From assembly GCF_000759715.1 (NCBI RefSeq), contig NZ_BBLU01000002.1, positions 124,001 to 188,000 of the forward strand: a stretch of 64,000 bases of DNA, written 5' to 3'. The stretch comes from Demequina mangrovi (lineage in GTDB: Bacteria > Actinomycetota > Actinomycetes > Actinomycetales > Demequinaceae). Each line of letters begins with the position of its first letter. The first letter of the stretch is position 1. Both the position numbers and the translations under genes were made by a program. The notes under the pieces were generated by a model. It had not been told where the DNA came from. It did no database searches and saw only the letters and a program-made list of their open reading frames with translations. Positions 16,966-26,291 of the stretch are shown here, in pieces.

Positions 16966-18062
16966 TCAGTCCAGGCTCGGCTGGGCCCTGCCGGGCAGGC
17001 GCGGCACCCACGTCGAGGCTCTGATCGCTCGTTCCGCCGGCGTCTCGACGTAGGTGAACAGCAGCCACGAGAGCAGCAGGCTCCCACCGAAGGCGACGAC
17101 CACCCCGATGAGGACCGCCGCGAGCGTCGCACTCTCCCCCGCGAAGACCAGCTCCCCCACCACGGTCACGACGACCGCGTGGACCAGATAGAACGCGAAA
17201 GACCACTGTCCGAGGCGCACCGTCATGCCACGGCGGAACGGATGGTCGACCCCGGCGATGTCCGCCTGCGCCGTCGCGACGATCATGAGCGCGATCGGCA
17301 ACGACCAGAACCGCACCGAGCCATAGCCGTCGCTCGCGGGCAACACATGAACGACCAGGTAGGAACCGAGCAGGAGGGCACCGGCGAGGGCCATCGGCAC
17401 GCGCGGGAGGCCGTGACGTACCAGGAGCGCCGCGCAGATGCCGAGGACGAACTCCGGGAGGCGCGCGGGCGGGAAGACGTAGAGCGACAGGCCGCCGAAG
17501 GCGTCGGAGCCTGCGACCGCGCGCGCCGCCTCGCCGCACGCGAGCGCCGCCACGCAGGCCGCGCCAGCGATCCACCACACCTGCGCCTTCGAGCGACGGC
17601 CGATCCACACGATCAGCAGCGGGAACAGGAGGTAGAACAGCATCTCGACCGAGACGCTCCATTCGACCGCGTTGCCTCCGAAGTAGAAGCGTCGCGATGG
17701 CACCCACGCCTGGAGAAAGGTGAAGTTGCCGAGCGCCCCGGGGAGCAGCCCCAGCGCGTTGCCGGGTTGAAGGCGGCCTCCACGGTGTACGCGAGCACGG
17801 TGGTGAGCCAGCAGAGGGGGACGATGCGCGCGATGCGGCGCCGGTAGAACGTCGAGGCGGAGGTGGTCGGCTGGTGCGCCCAGGTGAGCACGAAGCCGCT
17901 GAGGACGAAGAAGAACGACACGCCCAGCGCACCCATGCCGTCGAACACCGTGCGCACACCCTCGGCGCCGGGAACGCTGAGGAACCAGTACGAGACGTGA
18001 TAGGCGAACACGCCGAAGGCCGCATACCACCGCAGGCCCGTGAGCCCGTCCAACCGCTTCAT
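16966..18062 (-). pseudogene. Acyltransferase-3 family membrane protein, frameshifted
   Basis: Two frames together give a normal acyltransferase-3 (OafA-like) protein of about 365 residues. The first (from ATG 18062) encodes MKRLDGLTGLRWYAAFGVFA, the catalytic-type His in FAYHVSYW, and MGALGVSFFFVLSGFVLTW up to AAFNPAT. The second continues LGLLPGALGNFTFLQAWVPS, NAVEWSVSVEMLFYLLFPLL and further helices to the stop. The switch falls at about 17758-17766, where one base appears to be missing from a C/G run (+ strand GTTGCCGGGTTG); restoring it gives FNPGNALGLLPG. It may be a real lesion, a phase-variable tract or a sequencing error. Such enzymes acylate cell-surface sugars. Confidence 0.8.
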
Positions 18063-18238
18063 GGGTCCGGAGGCTACCGAAACTCCGTTAACCAGGCATT
18101 ACGCCGATATGAACACCGAGTGCGAGAACCCACCCCCGCGCGTCAGCCCGCGTCGAGCACCAGTGACCGCTCGGTCTCGCGCACGCGGCGCAGCACAGTC
18201 CACCGACGCCGCCGGGCCCATGTCGGCCCTGCAGGCGT

Positions 18239-19435
18239 CTACCCGTGTTCAGGCAGCCGCGGCGCCGACCAACCAGGGTCTCGGCCGATGAGCGCGGCGC
18301 GCGTGACGGCGGCGGAGCCGAATCGATCGCGAACCGCATCGAGGGCGGTGTCGATGCGCGCCCCGTCGTGCCAGTCGATCGGAAGCTCGGGCTGAACCGT
18401 GGCGGCGCTGGTCAGCTGCGCGAGCGAGACACCGATGAGGGTGACGCCTCTGTCGGAGATGTCGGGACCCGCCGCAGCGAGCAAGCGCTGGGCGACGCCG
18501 AGCACCACCTCGGTGCGATCCGTGGGCGTGGCGAGCGTGCGCGATCGGGTCGCCTTCGTGAAGTCGCCGTAGCGAAGCCTCAGCACCACGGTGGCGCACG
18601 ACGATCCGCGATCGCGCAGGCGCTTCGCGAGGCCATCGACGATCTGGGTGAGGATCAGCCCGAGCTCACCCTCGGTGTACGACCGATTGCCAAGCGCGCG
18701 CTGCGAGCCGATGGACCCGTGGCGCTTGGTCGTCTCGACCGGCCGCGGGTCCCGGAGCCGGGCCAGCGCATGCAGATGCGCACCGGCCGCCTTGCCGAGC
18801 CACCGCTCGGCGGTCGCCGCCTCGAGCTCGGCCAGCTGCCCGACCGTGTAGACGCCGTTGCCGTGCAGCTTCTCCGCGGTCACCGCGCCGACGCCCCAGA
18901 GCCGTTCGACGGGGAGCGGATGAAGGAACGCCTCCTCGCGGTCCGGCCCCACCACGAGGAGCCCGTCGGGCTTGCTGACCGCGCTCGCCACCTTCGCGAG
19001 GAACTTGGTTCTCGCGACGCCCACCGAGATCGGGAGCCCGACTTCGGCACGCACGCGCTCCCGCAGGCGCATGGCGATCTCCTCGGGAGTCCCGGCAAGG
19101 CGGCGAAGCCCGCCCACCTCGAGGAACGCCTCGTCGATCGAAACTCCCTCCACGTACGGCGTGGTGTCGTGGAAGATCGCGAACACCGCTCGGCTCGCTG
19201 CGGAGTAGGCCTCCATCCGGGGAGGGACGACGATGGCGTCGGGACAGATCGCACGCGCCCGCTGCACGCCCATCGCTGTGCGCACGCCCCGGGCCTTCGC
19301 CTCGTAACTGGCGGCCACCACGACGCCGCCGCCCACGATCACGGGCCGTCCGCGGAGTGCAGGCTCGTCGCGCTGCTCGACCGACGCGTAGAACGCGTCG
19401 AGGTCGGCGTGGAGCACCGTCGCCTCGCCGCGCAT
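18239..19435 (-). CDS. dinB: DNA polymerase IV
   Basis: A 398-residue Y-family translesion polymerase. The palm motif VLHADLDAFYASVEQRD holds the first catalytic Asp, and SIDEAFLEV the Asp-Glu pair. The helix-hairpin-helix region (WGVGAVTAEKLHGNGVYTVGQLA) and the little-finger domain follow. An exact AGGAGGTG ribosome binding site lies five bases before the ATG at 19435, so a longer open frame is rejected. No SOS box is evident. No beta-clamp motif was confirmed at the C-terminus. Confidence 0.94.
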   Translation of the reverse strand: MRGEATVLHADLDAFYASVEQRDEPALRGRPVIVGGGVVVAASYEAKARGVRTAMGVQRARAICPDAIVVPPRMEAYSAASRAVFAIFHDTTPYVEGVSIDEAFLEVGGLRRLAGTPEEIAMRLRERVRAEVGLPISVGVARTKFLAKVASAVSKPDGLLVVGPDREEAFLHPLPVERLWGVGAVTAEKLHGNGVYTVGQLAELEAATAERWLGKAAGAHLHALARLRDPRPVETTKRHGSIGSQRALGNRSYTEGELGLILTQIVDGLAKRLRDRGSSCATVVLRLRYGDFTKATRSRTLATPTDRTEVVLGVAQRLLAAAGPDISDRGVTLIGVSLAQLTSAATVQPELPIDWHDGARIDTALDAVRDRFGSAAVTRAALIGRDPGWSAPRLPEHG

Positions 19436-19679
19436 CCCACACCTCCTGCCACCGCACACTCGTCAAGGAATGGTCTCACCGCCGCCTGACACCGCAGGGC
19501 TCTGCCCCAGGGTTGATCGACGTCGATCGCCACCGAGGGTGACGTCGACCAGGCGCTCCGATCGAGCACCGAGCGCTCCACGGCGGGCTTCATGGCGGTT
19601 CGGCGGCCTGGTGTCGATGAACGCGGGGCAGGCACCCACCGAGTCGACGGCCACGTGATTCACGAGTGATCCCCCGCGG

Positions 19680-19753
19680 TGGGCCAGGCGGGGCTCGAAC
19701 CCGCGACCGATGGATTATGAGTCCACTGCTCTAACCGGCTGAGCTACTGGCCC
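19680..19753 (-). tRNA. tRNA with CAT anticodon, probably Ile2 (lysidine type)
   Basis: A complete 74-base cloverleaf: acceptor GGGCCAG/CTGGCCC, D-arm GCTC..GAGC, anticodon loop CTCATAA, T-arm GCGGG TTCGAGC CCCGC, discriminator A, and no encoded CCA. The anticodon CAT fits Met or Ile2. The acceptor pairs C4-G69 and C5-G68 are determinants that TilS uses to recognise tRNA-Ile2, and elongator tRNA-Met usually lacks them. Ile2 is therefore favoured, but Met is not excluded. Confidence 0.85.
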
Positions 19754-19871
19754 GTGACCCCGTGAGGCCGCCGGTCAGTCTAGCGGCACCGTTCCACGCC
19801 GTTCCGTACCCAAGTTATGCCCGGATTGGTCATCGGAGCCCTCCGGCATCCGGTAGAGTATTCGAGCGCGA

Positions 19872-19944
19872 TCCCCCGTAGCTCAATTGGCAGAGCATTC
19901 GACTGTTAATCGAAGGGTTACTGGTTCGAGTCCAGTCGGGGGAG
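19872..19944 (+). tRNA. tRNA-Asn (GTT)
   Basis: A 73-base cloverleaf: acceptor TCCCCCG/CGGGGGA, D-arm GCTC..GAGC, anticodon loop CTGTTAA (anticodon GTT), T-arm ACTGG TTCGAGT CCAGT, discriminator G, no encoded CCA. It is divergent from the CAT tRNA 118 bases away and followed by a terminator hairpin. Confidence 0.97.
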
Positions 19945-19949
19945 CGATC

Positions 19950-19980
19950 AGGGCCGGTCCTCATCGAGGGCCGGCCCTTC
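19950..19980 (+). terminator. Terminator of tRNA-Asn
   Basis: AGGGCCGG (19950-19957) pairs with CCGGCCCT (19971-19978) across a 13-base loop and is followed by TCTGCTT, a weak T-rich tail. It lies six bases after the tRNA. Confidence 0.75.
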
Positions 19981-20009
19981 TGCTTCCCGCACGCGATCCC
20001 GCGACCCGC

Positions 20010-20477
20010 TCAGGTGCTGAGCCCGTAGGCCCCCGGCCCCTCGCTCCCCCACGCCTTGCGGTCCGCACGCGCGTCGAGCGCATCGGCCGCCGCGTTGCGG
20101 TACGCGGTCATGACGCGCGTGTACTCGACCCGCTCCGCCCTGCTGAGGCGCGGCTCCGACGTCAGCCCCCACGCGAGCACCACCACCGCGAGGAAGAACG
20201 CCGGGATGCTCGTGAAGAGCACTCCCCAGGCGAGCGCGAGCGGCAGCGCGACCATGAGCACCGGCGAGCGCGCGTACCAGGGACGGAGCGTCCCCTCCGC
20301 GCGCATCGTGCGACGGGCGAGGCGGCGCGCGTGGCGCGACAGCGTCGCGAGTCTGAGGTCGCGGAGCTCCCGCACGGACGGCACGTCGCAGAGACGGAGC
20401 GCGTCGACATCGCGACGCGCCCGCTCCTGCATCGCGAGGGCCGCGTCCACCCTTCGGACGCTAGCAAAACGCGCCAC
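20010..20477 (-). CDS. Small membrane protein, unknown function
   Basis: A 155-residue protein from a GTG start. An arginine-rich amphipathic N-terminal half (residues 1-65, with RARRDVDALRLCDVPSVREL) precedes two hydrophobic helices around residues 72-105, then a basic C-terminal tail. No family is recognised. It lies downstream of the first phosphonate-type transporter operon but is separated from it by a strong hairpin, so it is probably transcribed separately. Confidence 0.65.
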   Translation of the reverse strand: MARFASVRRVDAALAMQERARRDVDALRLCDVPSVRELRDLRLATLSRHARRLARRTMRAEGTLRPWYARSPVLMVALPLALAWGVLFTSIPAFFLAVVVLAWGLTSEPRLSRAERVEYTRVMTAYRNAAADALDARADRKAWGSEGPGAYGLST

Positions 20478-20492
20478 GGACGGCTACAGCGC

Positions 20493-20527
20493 GCGGGGCG
20501 GCCCCTCCCGAGGAGGGACCGCCCCGC
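20493..20527 (-). terminator. Terminator of the first phosphonate-type operon
   Basis: GCGGGGCGG (20493-20501) and CCGCCCCGC (20519-20527) form a perfect 9-bp stem with extra pairing inside the loop. It lies 17 bases beyond the last permease stop, in the direction of transcription. Confidence 0.7.
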
Positions 20528-20544
20528 GACGATGCCTGCGGCCG

Positions 20545-21432
20545 TCAGAGGCTCGCGGTCTCCTCCTCGGTCGCCTTCGCGCCGGACCCCGAACCCGCGA
20601 TGATGCGGTGCCGGATGCCCCCGGAGATCGCGTCCACCATGAGCGTCACCGCGATGATGACCGCGAGCGTGATGCCGATCTGCTCCCACTCACGCTGCCC
20701 GAACAGCTGCCCGAGCAGCTGCCCCACGCCGCCGGCCCCGATGATGCCGAGCACGGCGGACGCACGGATGTTGATCTCGAAGCGGTAGAGCCAGAACGCG
20801 ACCACCTCGGGCAGCACCTGCGACCAGTACGCCCAACGCAGCACGGAGAGTCTGCGCGCGCCCGAGGCCCGGGCCGCCTCGACGGGGCCGGGGTCGATGC
20901 CCTCGAGCGCCTCCGCGGTGAGCTTGCCCAGCGTGCCGACCGCGCCCACGCCGAGCGCGACCGTTCCGGCCACGGGCCCGAAGCCGAAGATCGGCAGCAT
21001 GATGATGATCGCGAAGACCAGCTCGGGCACGGCGCGGATGAGGTTGAGCACCGCGCGGGTGAGCTGCACCGTGACGGGACCGGCGACATTGCGCGCCGCG
21101 AGGAAGCCGAACGGGATGGAGATGAGCGCGCCGATGAGCGTGCCCACCCAGGCCATGTAGACGGACTCGAGCATCTTCTCGATGGCGAGGGTCCAGTAGC
21201 CGGACCACGGCTCCGCGAACGGGTTCTGCACCAGCCCCTCGAGCATGAGCTCGAGGTAGCGCCACCCGTCGGTGAACACCCCGGTGATCTGGCTCCACCG
21301 TGCGTTCGACAGAAAGGCCGCGCCCCCGAAGATCACCAGCAGTGCGATCCAGACGAGCGTCGCCTTCGCCTTGGACGGCTCCGCGGGCCGCGCGGTGCGG
21401 GTGGACGATGCGGTCACGGGCGGGGCGCTCAC
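20545..21432 (-). CDS. phnE: Phosphonate-type ABC transporter permease (second permease)
   Basis: A 295-residue inner-membrane permease of the PhnE family: about six helices, with the cytoplasmic EAA-type loop EALEGIDPGPVEAARASGAR followed by INIRASAVLGIIGAGGVGQLL. It is the last gene of a D-C-E-E operon and overlaps the other permease gene by four bases. Two permeases imply a heterodimeric channel. No phosphonate-breaking enzyme is encoded nearby, so the substrate could be a phosphonate, phosphite or another phosphorus compound. Confidence 0.88.
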   Translation of the reverse strand: MSAPPVTASSTRTARPAEPSKAKATLVWIALLVIFGGAAFLSNARWSQITGVFTDGWRYLELMLEGLVQNPFAEPWSGYWTLAIEKMLESVYMAWVGTLIGALISIPFGFLAARNVAGPVTVQLTRAVLNLIRAVPELVFAIIIMLPIFGFGPVAGTVALGVGAVGTLGKLTAEALEGIDPGPVEAARASGARRLSVLRWAYWSQVLPEVVAFWLYRFEINIRASAVLGIIGAGGVGQLLGQLFGQREWEQIGITLAVIIAVTLMVDAISGGIRHRIIAGSGSGAKATEEETASL

Positions 21433-22241
21433 ACGAACCTCCGGCGCAGGTACTGGCTCAGCTGGTCGATCAGGAGCACCACCACGAACAGCGCGACCGT
21501 GATCGCGGCGACGTTCTCATACTCGAACCGCGAGAACTGGACGTTGATGACCTGGCCGATGCCGCCACCGCCCGCGATGCCGATGACCACGGACGAGCGG
21601 ATGTTGAGCTCGAAGATGTAGAGGCAGTACGAGAGGTAGTTGGGCGTGATCTGCGGCATCACGGCCCACCGGGCACGTGCCCACGTGCCGGCACCCGAGG
21701 CGTCGGCCGCCTCGAGCGGCCCACTGTCGACCGCGTCGATGGTCTCGGAGGTGAGCTTCGCCGCGATGCCGATGTTGAAGAGGATCAGCGCGAGGATGCC
21801 CGCAAGCGAGCCGATGCCCACGAGTGCCACGAAGATGAGCACGTACGCGATGTCGGGCAACGAGCGCAGCACCGAGAGGAACCAGCGCGTCGCCCGGAAC
21901 AGCCCGGTGGAGCGATCCGTCACGCGCGAGGCCATGAAGGCGAAGACCAGGCCCAGGATCACGCCGACCCCGCTGGCCACGATCGCGATCGCGATGGTCT
22001 CGACCCACGCCTCCCGCACGCGCCAGACGAACGACCACTGCGGATGGAGGAACTGCTCGATCACCACCCAGCCGTTCGACCAGTTCTCGATCAGCGGTCG
22101 CAGCGAGAAGCCGAGCGAGTGCCCGGCCCACCAGGTGAAGGCCGCGGCGACGACGAGGCCGCCGATGAGCAGCCGCGACGGCCGGGGCTTGCGGGGCCGG
22201 ACGACGCGCGAGGCCGGAGCGGTGGGAGCCGCAGCGCTCAT
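21429..22241 (-). CDS. phnE: Phosphonate-type ABC transporter permease (first permease)
   Basis: A 270-residue PhnE-like permease beginning [20 protein letters not shown], with about six transmembrane helices. The EAA-type loop reads ETIDAVDSGPLEAADASGAG and is followed by LNIRSSVVIGIAGGGGIGQV. The ATG overlaps the ATPase stop (ATGA), and its end overlaps the next permease start. The pair resemble each other and presumably form the membrane channel with PhnC below it. Confidence 0.88.
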   Translation of the reverse strand: MSAAAPTAPASRVVRPRKPRPSRLLIGGLVVAAAFTWWAGHSLGFSLRPLIENWSNGWVVIEQFLHPQWSFVWRVREAWVETIAIAIVASGVGVILGLVFAFMASRVTDRSTGLFRATRWFLSVLRSLPDIAYVLIFVALVGIGSLAGILALILFNIGIAAKLTSETIDAVDSGPLEAADASGAGTWARARWAVMPQITPNYLSYCLYIFELNIRSSVVIGIAGGGGIGQVINVQFSRFEYENVAAITVALFVVVLLIDQLSQYLRRRFV

Positions 22242-23008
22242 GCGGTCTCGGCCAGAGTGTCGTCCGCGGTGAGCGAGCGTCCGTAGATGCGCTCGAACAC
22301 CGCATCGTCCGCCTCGGCGCCGGTGCCGTCGAACACGACCTTGCCGCCGCGCATGCCGATGACCCGGTCGCCGTACTGCCGTGCGAGGTCGAGGAAGTGC
22401 AGGTTGACGAGCGTGGTGATGCCCAGCTCGCGATTGATCCGCTGCAGGTCCTTCATCACCATCTGCGCCGTGGGCGGGTCGAGCGACGCGACGGGCTCGT
22501 CCGCGAGCATCACCGACGGGTCCTGCGCGAGGGCCCGAGCGATGGCGACGCGCTGCTGCTGGCCGCCGGAGAGCTCCGAGGCGCGCGTCCACGTCTTCTC
22601 GACGATCCCGACGCGCTCGAGGGCCTGATAGCCCTTCTCCTTCTCCGCCTTGCTCCACAGACCCACGAGCGCGCGCCATGACGGGATGTCGTGGAGCTGG
22701 CCCATGATGACGTTGTTCATCACGGACGTGCGCTTCACCAGGTTGAACGACTGGAAGATCATGCCGACGCGCGAGCGGATCGCGCGCAGCTCGCGCTTGG
22801 AGGCGCCGGCGACGTCCTCGCCGTCGACGAGGAGCGCGCCCGAGGTCACGGGCACGAGGCCGTTGATGGTCCGGATGAGGGTCGACTTGCCGGCCCCGGA
22901 CAGGCCGACGACCACCACGAACTCTCCGTCCGGGATGGTCAGGTTCACGCCGTCGAGGCCCACCACGCCGTTGGGGTAGCGGACCGTGACGTCCTTCAGC
23001 TCGATCAT
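22238..23008 (-). CDS. phnC: Phosphonate-type ABC transporter ATP-binding protein
   Basis: A 256-residue ABC ATPase: [19 protein letters not shown] (Walker A, residue about 38), [17 protein letters not shown] (signature) and [16 protein letters not shown] (Walker B), then the switch His in VNLHFLDLA. The extended sequence ([20 protein letters not shown]) is typical of PhnC. The ATG at 23008 begins the conserved domain; a longer frame exists but adds nothing recognisable. It lies between the binding protein and permease genes. Confidence 0.9.
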   Translation of the reverse strand: MIELKDVTVRYPNGVVGLDGVNLTIPDGEFVVVVGLSGAGKSTLIRTINGLVPVTSGALLVDGEDVAGASKRELRAIRSRVGMIFQSFNLVKRTSVMNNVIMGQLHDIPSWRALVGLWSKAEKEKGYQALERVGIVEKTWTRASELSGGQQQRVAIARALAQDPSVMLADEPVASLDPPTAQMVMKDLQRINRELGITTLVNLHFLDLARQYGDRVIGMRGGKVVFDGTGAEADDAVFERIYGRSLTADDTLAETA

Positions 23009-23092
23009 GAGGTCACTGTTCCGTGAGAGGGCTGCGCGGTGGCCGCGCCCCGCGAGGGGGCGCGACCACCGCATGGTTCAGGCTGGTGCGCC

Positions 23093-24118
23093 TCAGCTCT
23101 CGCCGAAGTTCGCCGCGACCTGGCGCGCCTCGTCGAGCGCGGCGGTGTCCGCCGCCTCGAGGCCCTCGATGTTGTAGACCGCGTCCAGGGCGGCGAGGCC
23201 CTCCTCGGTCTCCGCGAGCGCCATCAGCGCCGCGGTGATCTCGTCCTGCAGCGACGAGTCGAGGTCACCCGCGAGCACCACGCCGTCGTTCGGGATGTTC
23301 GACGAGTACGCGAACACGACGACCTTCTCGCCGACGTCGGGGAACTCCTCCGCGAGGTTGCCGCGCGCGTCGTTGTACGACGTGCCGACCACCGCGTCAC
23401 CGTCGTAGACCGCCTGTACCGACTGCGGGTGCCCGCCCGCGAAGAACGAGCCCGTGAGGTCGACGAGCGGGTCGATGCCGAGGATGCTCTGGAGCTGGGT
23501 CGCCGGGTAGTAGTAGCCGGAGGCCGAGGACTCGTCGACGAACGCGATCTGCGACGACGGGTCGATGAGCGCGAGCGCGTCCTCGCCCTGCGGGCCGTCG
23601 TAGCCGGTGGCGCCGTTGCAGTACGAGTAGTTGATGCCCTCGTCGTCCGCCTCGGTGACGACGTCGTCGAGGCAGAAGGTGTCGGGGTCGTTGGTGAAGT
23701 ACTGGGTGACGTAGCTCGAGGAGCCGTAGCGCACCGACTGGAGGACCGGCACGGCGCCGGCCTCGTCGACCGCCTGGGTCATCGCGATCGGGCCGAGGAA
23801 GCCGATGTCGGCCTGGTCGGTCTGGAGCGCGACGACGACCGCGCTGTAGCTGTCGGGCACGAAGACCTCGACCTCGACGCCGAGCTCGGCGCTCAGCAGC
23901 TCGGCGAGGACCTCGCCGTCGGTCACGAGCTGGTCGACCTCGTCCGAGGGGACGAGCGCGAGCGTGAGCTTGTCGACCGCCTCGGTGGTCTCCTCGGCCA
24001 TCGCGGTCTCCTCCGGGGTGACCGACTCCTCCGCCTCAGCACCGTCGGAGCTGGAGCAGCCTGCGACGGCGAGGACGAGCCCCGCCGCGAGCGCGGTCGA
24101 GGCGAACGCACGATTCAT
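23093..24118 (-). CDS. phnD: Phosphonate-type ABC transporter substrate-binding lipoprotein
   Basis: A 341-residue PhnD-family receptor. The signal peptide MNRAFASTALAAGLVLAVAG ends at lipobox Cys21. An acidic linker precedes the binding domain (TLALVPSDEVDQLVTDGE, LQTDQADIGFLGPIAM, SVRYGSSSYVTQYF, GTSYNDARGNL). GAAAGGTG precedes the ATG. The related paralogue at 44358-45377 shares the same layout but is clearly divergent, so the two systems may take up different phosphorus compounds. Confidence 0.88.
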   Translation of the reverse strand: MNRAFASTALAAGLVLAVAGCSSSDGAEAEESVTPEETAMAEETTEAVDKLTLALVPSDEVDQLVTDGEVLAELLSAELGVEVEVFVPDSYSAVVVALQTDQADIGFLGPIAMTQAVDEAGAVPVLQSVRYGSSSYVTQYFTNDPDTFCLDDVVTEADDEGINYSYCNGATGYDGPQGEDALALIDPSSQIAFVDESSASGYYYPATQLQSILGIDPLVDLTGSFFAGGHPQSVQAVYDGDAVVGTSYNDARGNLAEEFPDVGEKVVVFAYSSNIPNDGVVLAGDLDSSLQDEITAALMALAETEEGLAALDAVYNIEGLEAADTAALDEARQVAANFGES

Positions 24119-24247
24119 CACAATGACACCTTTCGTGGGATGACGCCGCCCGTCCGGCGGCAGAGAACCGCGCCGACGCGGCCTTGTCCGGCACGCTAGC
24201 GACCGTGCGAACGCCCTGGTAAGCAAGTTGCCAAGAGTTTGCATCCC

Positions 24248-24265
24248 TGTAACACGGCGTTCACC
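24248..24265 (-). promoter_or_regulatory. Candidate PHO box upstream of phnD (first system)
   Basis: Read on the - strand, GGTGAAC-GCCG-TGTTACA forms two seven-base units phased by 11 bp. It sits about 130 bases upstream of phnD. The same arrangement (GGTGAAC-N4-TGTTAAA) precedes the second phosphonate-type operon. GGTGAAC is the complement of GTTCACC, the core of PhoP boxes known from Streptomyces, so phosphate control is inferred. Confidence 0.45.
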
Positions 24266-24310
24266 GCGCCGTCGCAAGCGACGGCTTCGCGCCGGTTTCG
24301 CGGGCGCGTG

Positions 24311-26272
24311 TCAGAGCTCGCGGAGCTCGCGACGGCGGGCCTCGAGGCGGAGCATCTCCGCGAAGGCCTCCTGCGCCGCATCGGTGCCCGCCCCGGCGCG
24401 CTGCATGCGCCCGCGCAGGTCCGCGATCCGCCGGGTGAGCCAGTTGTCGAGCAGGCGCGCGAGCACCGAGCGCCCGTAGACACCCGCCTCCGCCGGCTTG
24501 TCGTGCGGCAGCGGCGTGACGGCGAGCTGCGAGACCAGCGACGCGAGGTCGGGGCCCACCTGCTCGACGACGGCCCCCACCCAGTCCGCGGTGGCATCGG
24601 CCGGACCGCCTGCCGCGGCGATCGCGTCGAACACCTGCGCGTACTGCGCCGTGACGAACGCCTCTCGCGAGAGCTCGCCGTAGATCGCGAAGGCCTGCGC
24701 CTCCTCGACGATCGCCCGAGGCGCCTGCAGCAGCACGCCGAGCGACAGCGCCTCGGCGCGCACCACGGGATCGCGCGGGTTGGGCCGCGCGGCGCTCACC
24801 GTGACGATCTGCCCGGTCTCAGGATCCATCGGCGGAGGACCGTCATCGTACGGCGGCGGCGCCTGCTGCGGCGCGGGCGCACCGCCGCCGTGCGCGCGAC
24901 CGGGGGACGATGCCCCGCTCCCCCGCGACCCGGCCTGGGACACCGCACGCAGCACGTCGGCCGGCTCCATGCCCAGCCAGCCCGCGAGCCGCCTGCCGTA
25001 CTCGGGGCGGATCGCGCGGTCGCGGATCTGCGCGACGATCGGCGCCGCCGTGCGCAGCGCGGCCACACGCCCCTCGGGGGTCTCGAGGTCGTGCGCCGCG
25101 AGCGAGGCCTTGATGACGAACTCGAACAGCGGGACGCGACGCTCCATGAGGCGCTTCACCGCATCGTCCCCGTCGCGCTGACGGATGTCGCACGGGTCCA
25201 TGCCCTCGGGGTCGACCGCGACGAAGGTCTGCGCGAGGAACTGCTGATCGAGCGCGAAGGACTTGAGCGCGGCGTTCTGCCCGGCCTCGTCGCCGTCGAA
25301 CGTGAAGACCACCTTGGCGCCGTGCGAGCCGACCTTGAGCTGGGTCTGACCCGTGTCGCCCATGAGCCGGCGCACCACCTTGACGTGGTCCTCGCCGAAG
25401 GCCGTGCCGCAGGTCGCGACGGCGTTGGTGACGCCCGCGAGGTGGCAGGCCATGACATCGGTGTAGCCCTCGACCACCACGGTGGTGCGCTCGCTGCGGA
25501 TCGCGCCCTTGGCGAGGTCCAGGCCGTAGAGCACGTGGCTCTTCTTGTAGATCTGGGTCTCGGGGGTGTTGAGGTACTTGGGGCCCTGGTCGTCCTCGTG
25601 CAGGCGGCGCGCGCCGAAGCCGATGACGTCTCCGGTCACCTCCCGGATGGGCCACACGAGCCGTCCGCGGAAGCGGTCGTAGACGCCGCGCTGACCCTCG
25701 GAGACCAGGCCGGACGCCTTGAGCTCCGGCTCGGTGAAGCCGCTCTTGCGCAGGTGATCCGTGAGGTGCGACCAGCCCTGCGGGGCGTAGCCGCAGCCGA
25801 AGTGCTCGGCCGCCTCGCGATCGAAGCCGCGCTCGCGCAGGAAGTCGCGGGCGATGCGCGCCTCGGGCGTCGCGAGCTGCGCACGGAAGTACTCCGCGGC
25901 GACGCGGTGCGCCTCGAGCAGGCGCCTGCGCATGCTCGCGCCGGACTCGGACGAGCGGCGGCCTCCCGCCTCGTAGCGCAGCGTCACGCCCGCGCGCTCG
26001 GCCAGGTACTCGACCGCCTCGGCGAACGGCAGGCCGTCCATCCGCATGACGAACTCGATGACGTCGCCGCCCTCGCCGCAGCCGAAGCAGTGCCAGCGGC
26101 CGGCCGCCGGACGGACGTGGAACGAGGGGGAACGCTCGTCGTGGAAGGGGCACAGTCCCTTGAGCGATCCGACGCCGGCGGACTTGAGGGAGACGTGCTG
26201 CCCGATGATGTCCTCGATCGGGGCCCGCTCGCGGACCGCCGCGATGTCGTCCCTGTTGATCGTCCCAGCCAC
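24311..26272 (-). CDS. dnaG: DNA primase
   Basis: Makes RNA primers for replication. The 653 residues comprise a CHC2 zinc finger (Cys41, His44, Cys62, Cys65), a TOPRIM core (TTVVVEGYTDVMACHLAG, VVFTFDGDEAGQNAALK) and a C-terminal DnaB-interaction domain after a Pro/Gly-rich linker near residue 440. The linker contains Ala-Ser-Ser encoded by a GGACGATGC copy. The GTG at 26272 (VAGTINRDD) is preferred over the GTG at 26278 because actinobacterial DnaG begins this way and the -10 TAGTCT (complement of 26279-26284) lies six bases upstream. Confidence 0.95.
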   Translation of the reverse strand: MAGTINRDDIAAVRERAPIEDIIGQHVSLKSAGVGSLKGLCPFHDERSPSFHVRPAAGRWHCFGCGEGGDVIEFVMRMDGLPFAEAVEYLAERAGVTLRYEAGGRRSSESGASMRRRLLEAHRVAAEYFRAQLATPEARIARDFLRERGFDREAAEHFGCGYAPQGWSHLTDHLRKSGFTEPELKASGLVSEGQRGVYDRFRGRLVWPIREVTGDVIGFGARRLHEDDQGPKYLNTPETQIYKKSHVLYGLDLAKGAIRSERTTVVVEGYTDVMACHLAGVTNAVATCGTAFGEDHVKVVRRLMGDTGQTQLKVGSHGAKVVFTFDGDEAGQNAALKSFALDQQFLAQTFVAVDPEGMDPCDIRQRDGDDAVKRLMERRVPLFEFVIKASLAAHDLETPEGRVAALRTAAPIVAQIRDRAIRPEYGRRLAGWLGMEPADVLRAVSQAGSRGSGASSPGRAHGGGAPAPQQAPPPYDDGPPPMDPETGQIVTVSAARPNPRDPVVRAEALSLGVLLQAPRAIVEEAQAFAIYGELSREAFVTAQYAQVFDAIAAAGGPADATADWVGAVVEQVGPDLASLVSQLAVTPLPHDKPAEAGVYGRSVLARLLDNWLTRRIADLRGRMQRAGAGTDAAQEAFAEMLRLEARRRELREL

Positions 26273-26291
26273 GCGCACAGACTACTCGGGG

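Noticed and set aside
18063-18238. Possible small gene between the acyltransferase and dinB
   Set aside because: Only low-quality frames without a start signal; likely the acyltransferase promoter and dinB 3' region.
19436-19679. Short open frames between dinB and the CAT tRNA
   Set aside because: No ribosome binding site, no motif, and overlapping frames on both strands of similar quality; I see nothing convincing in this gap.
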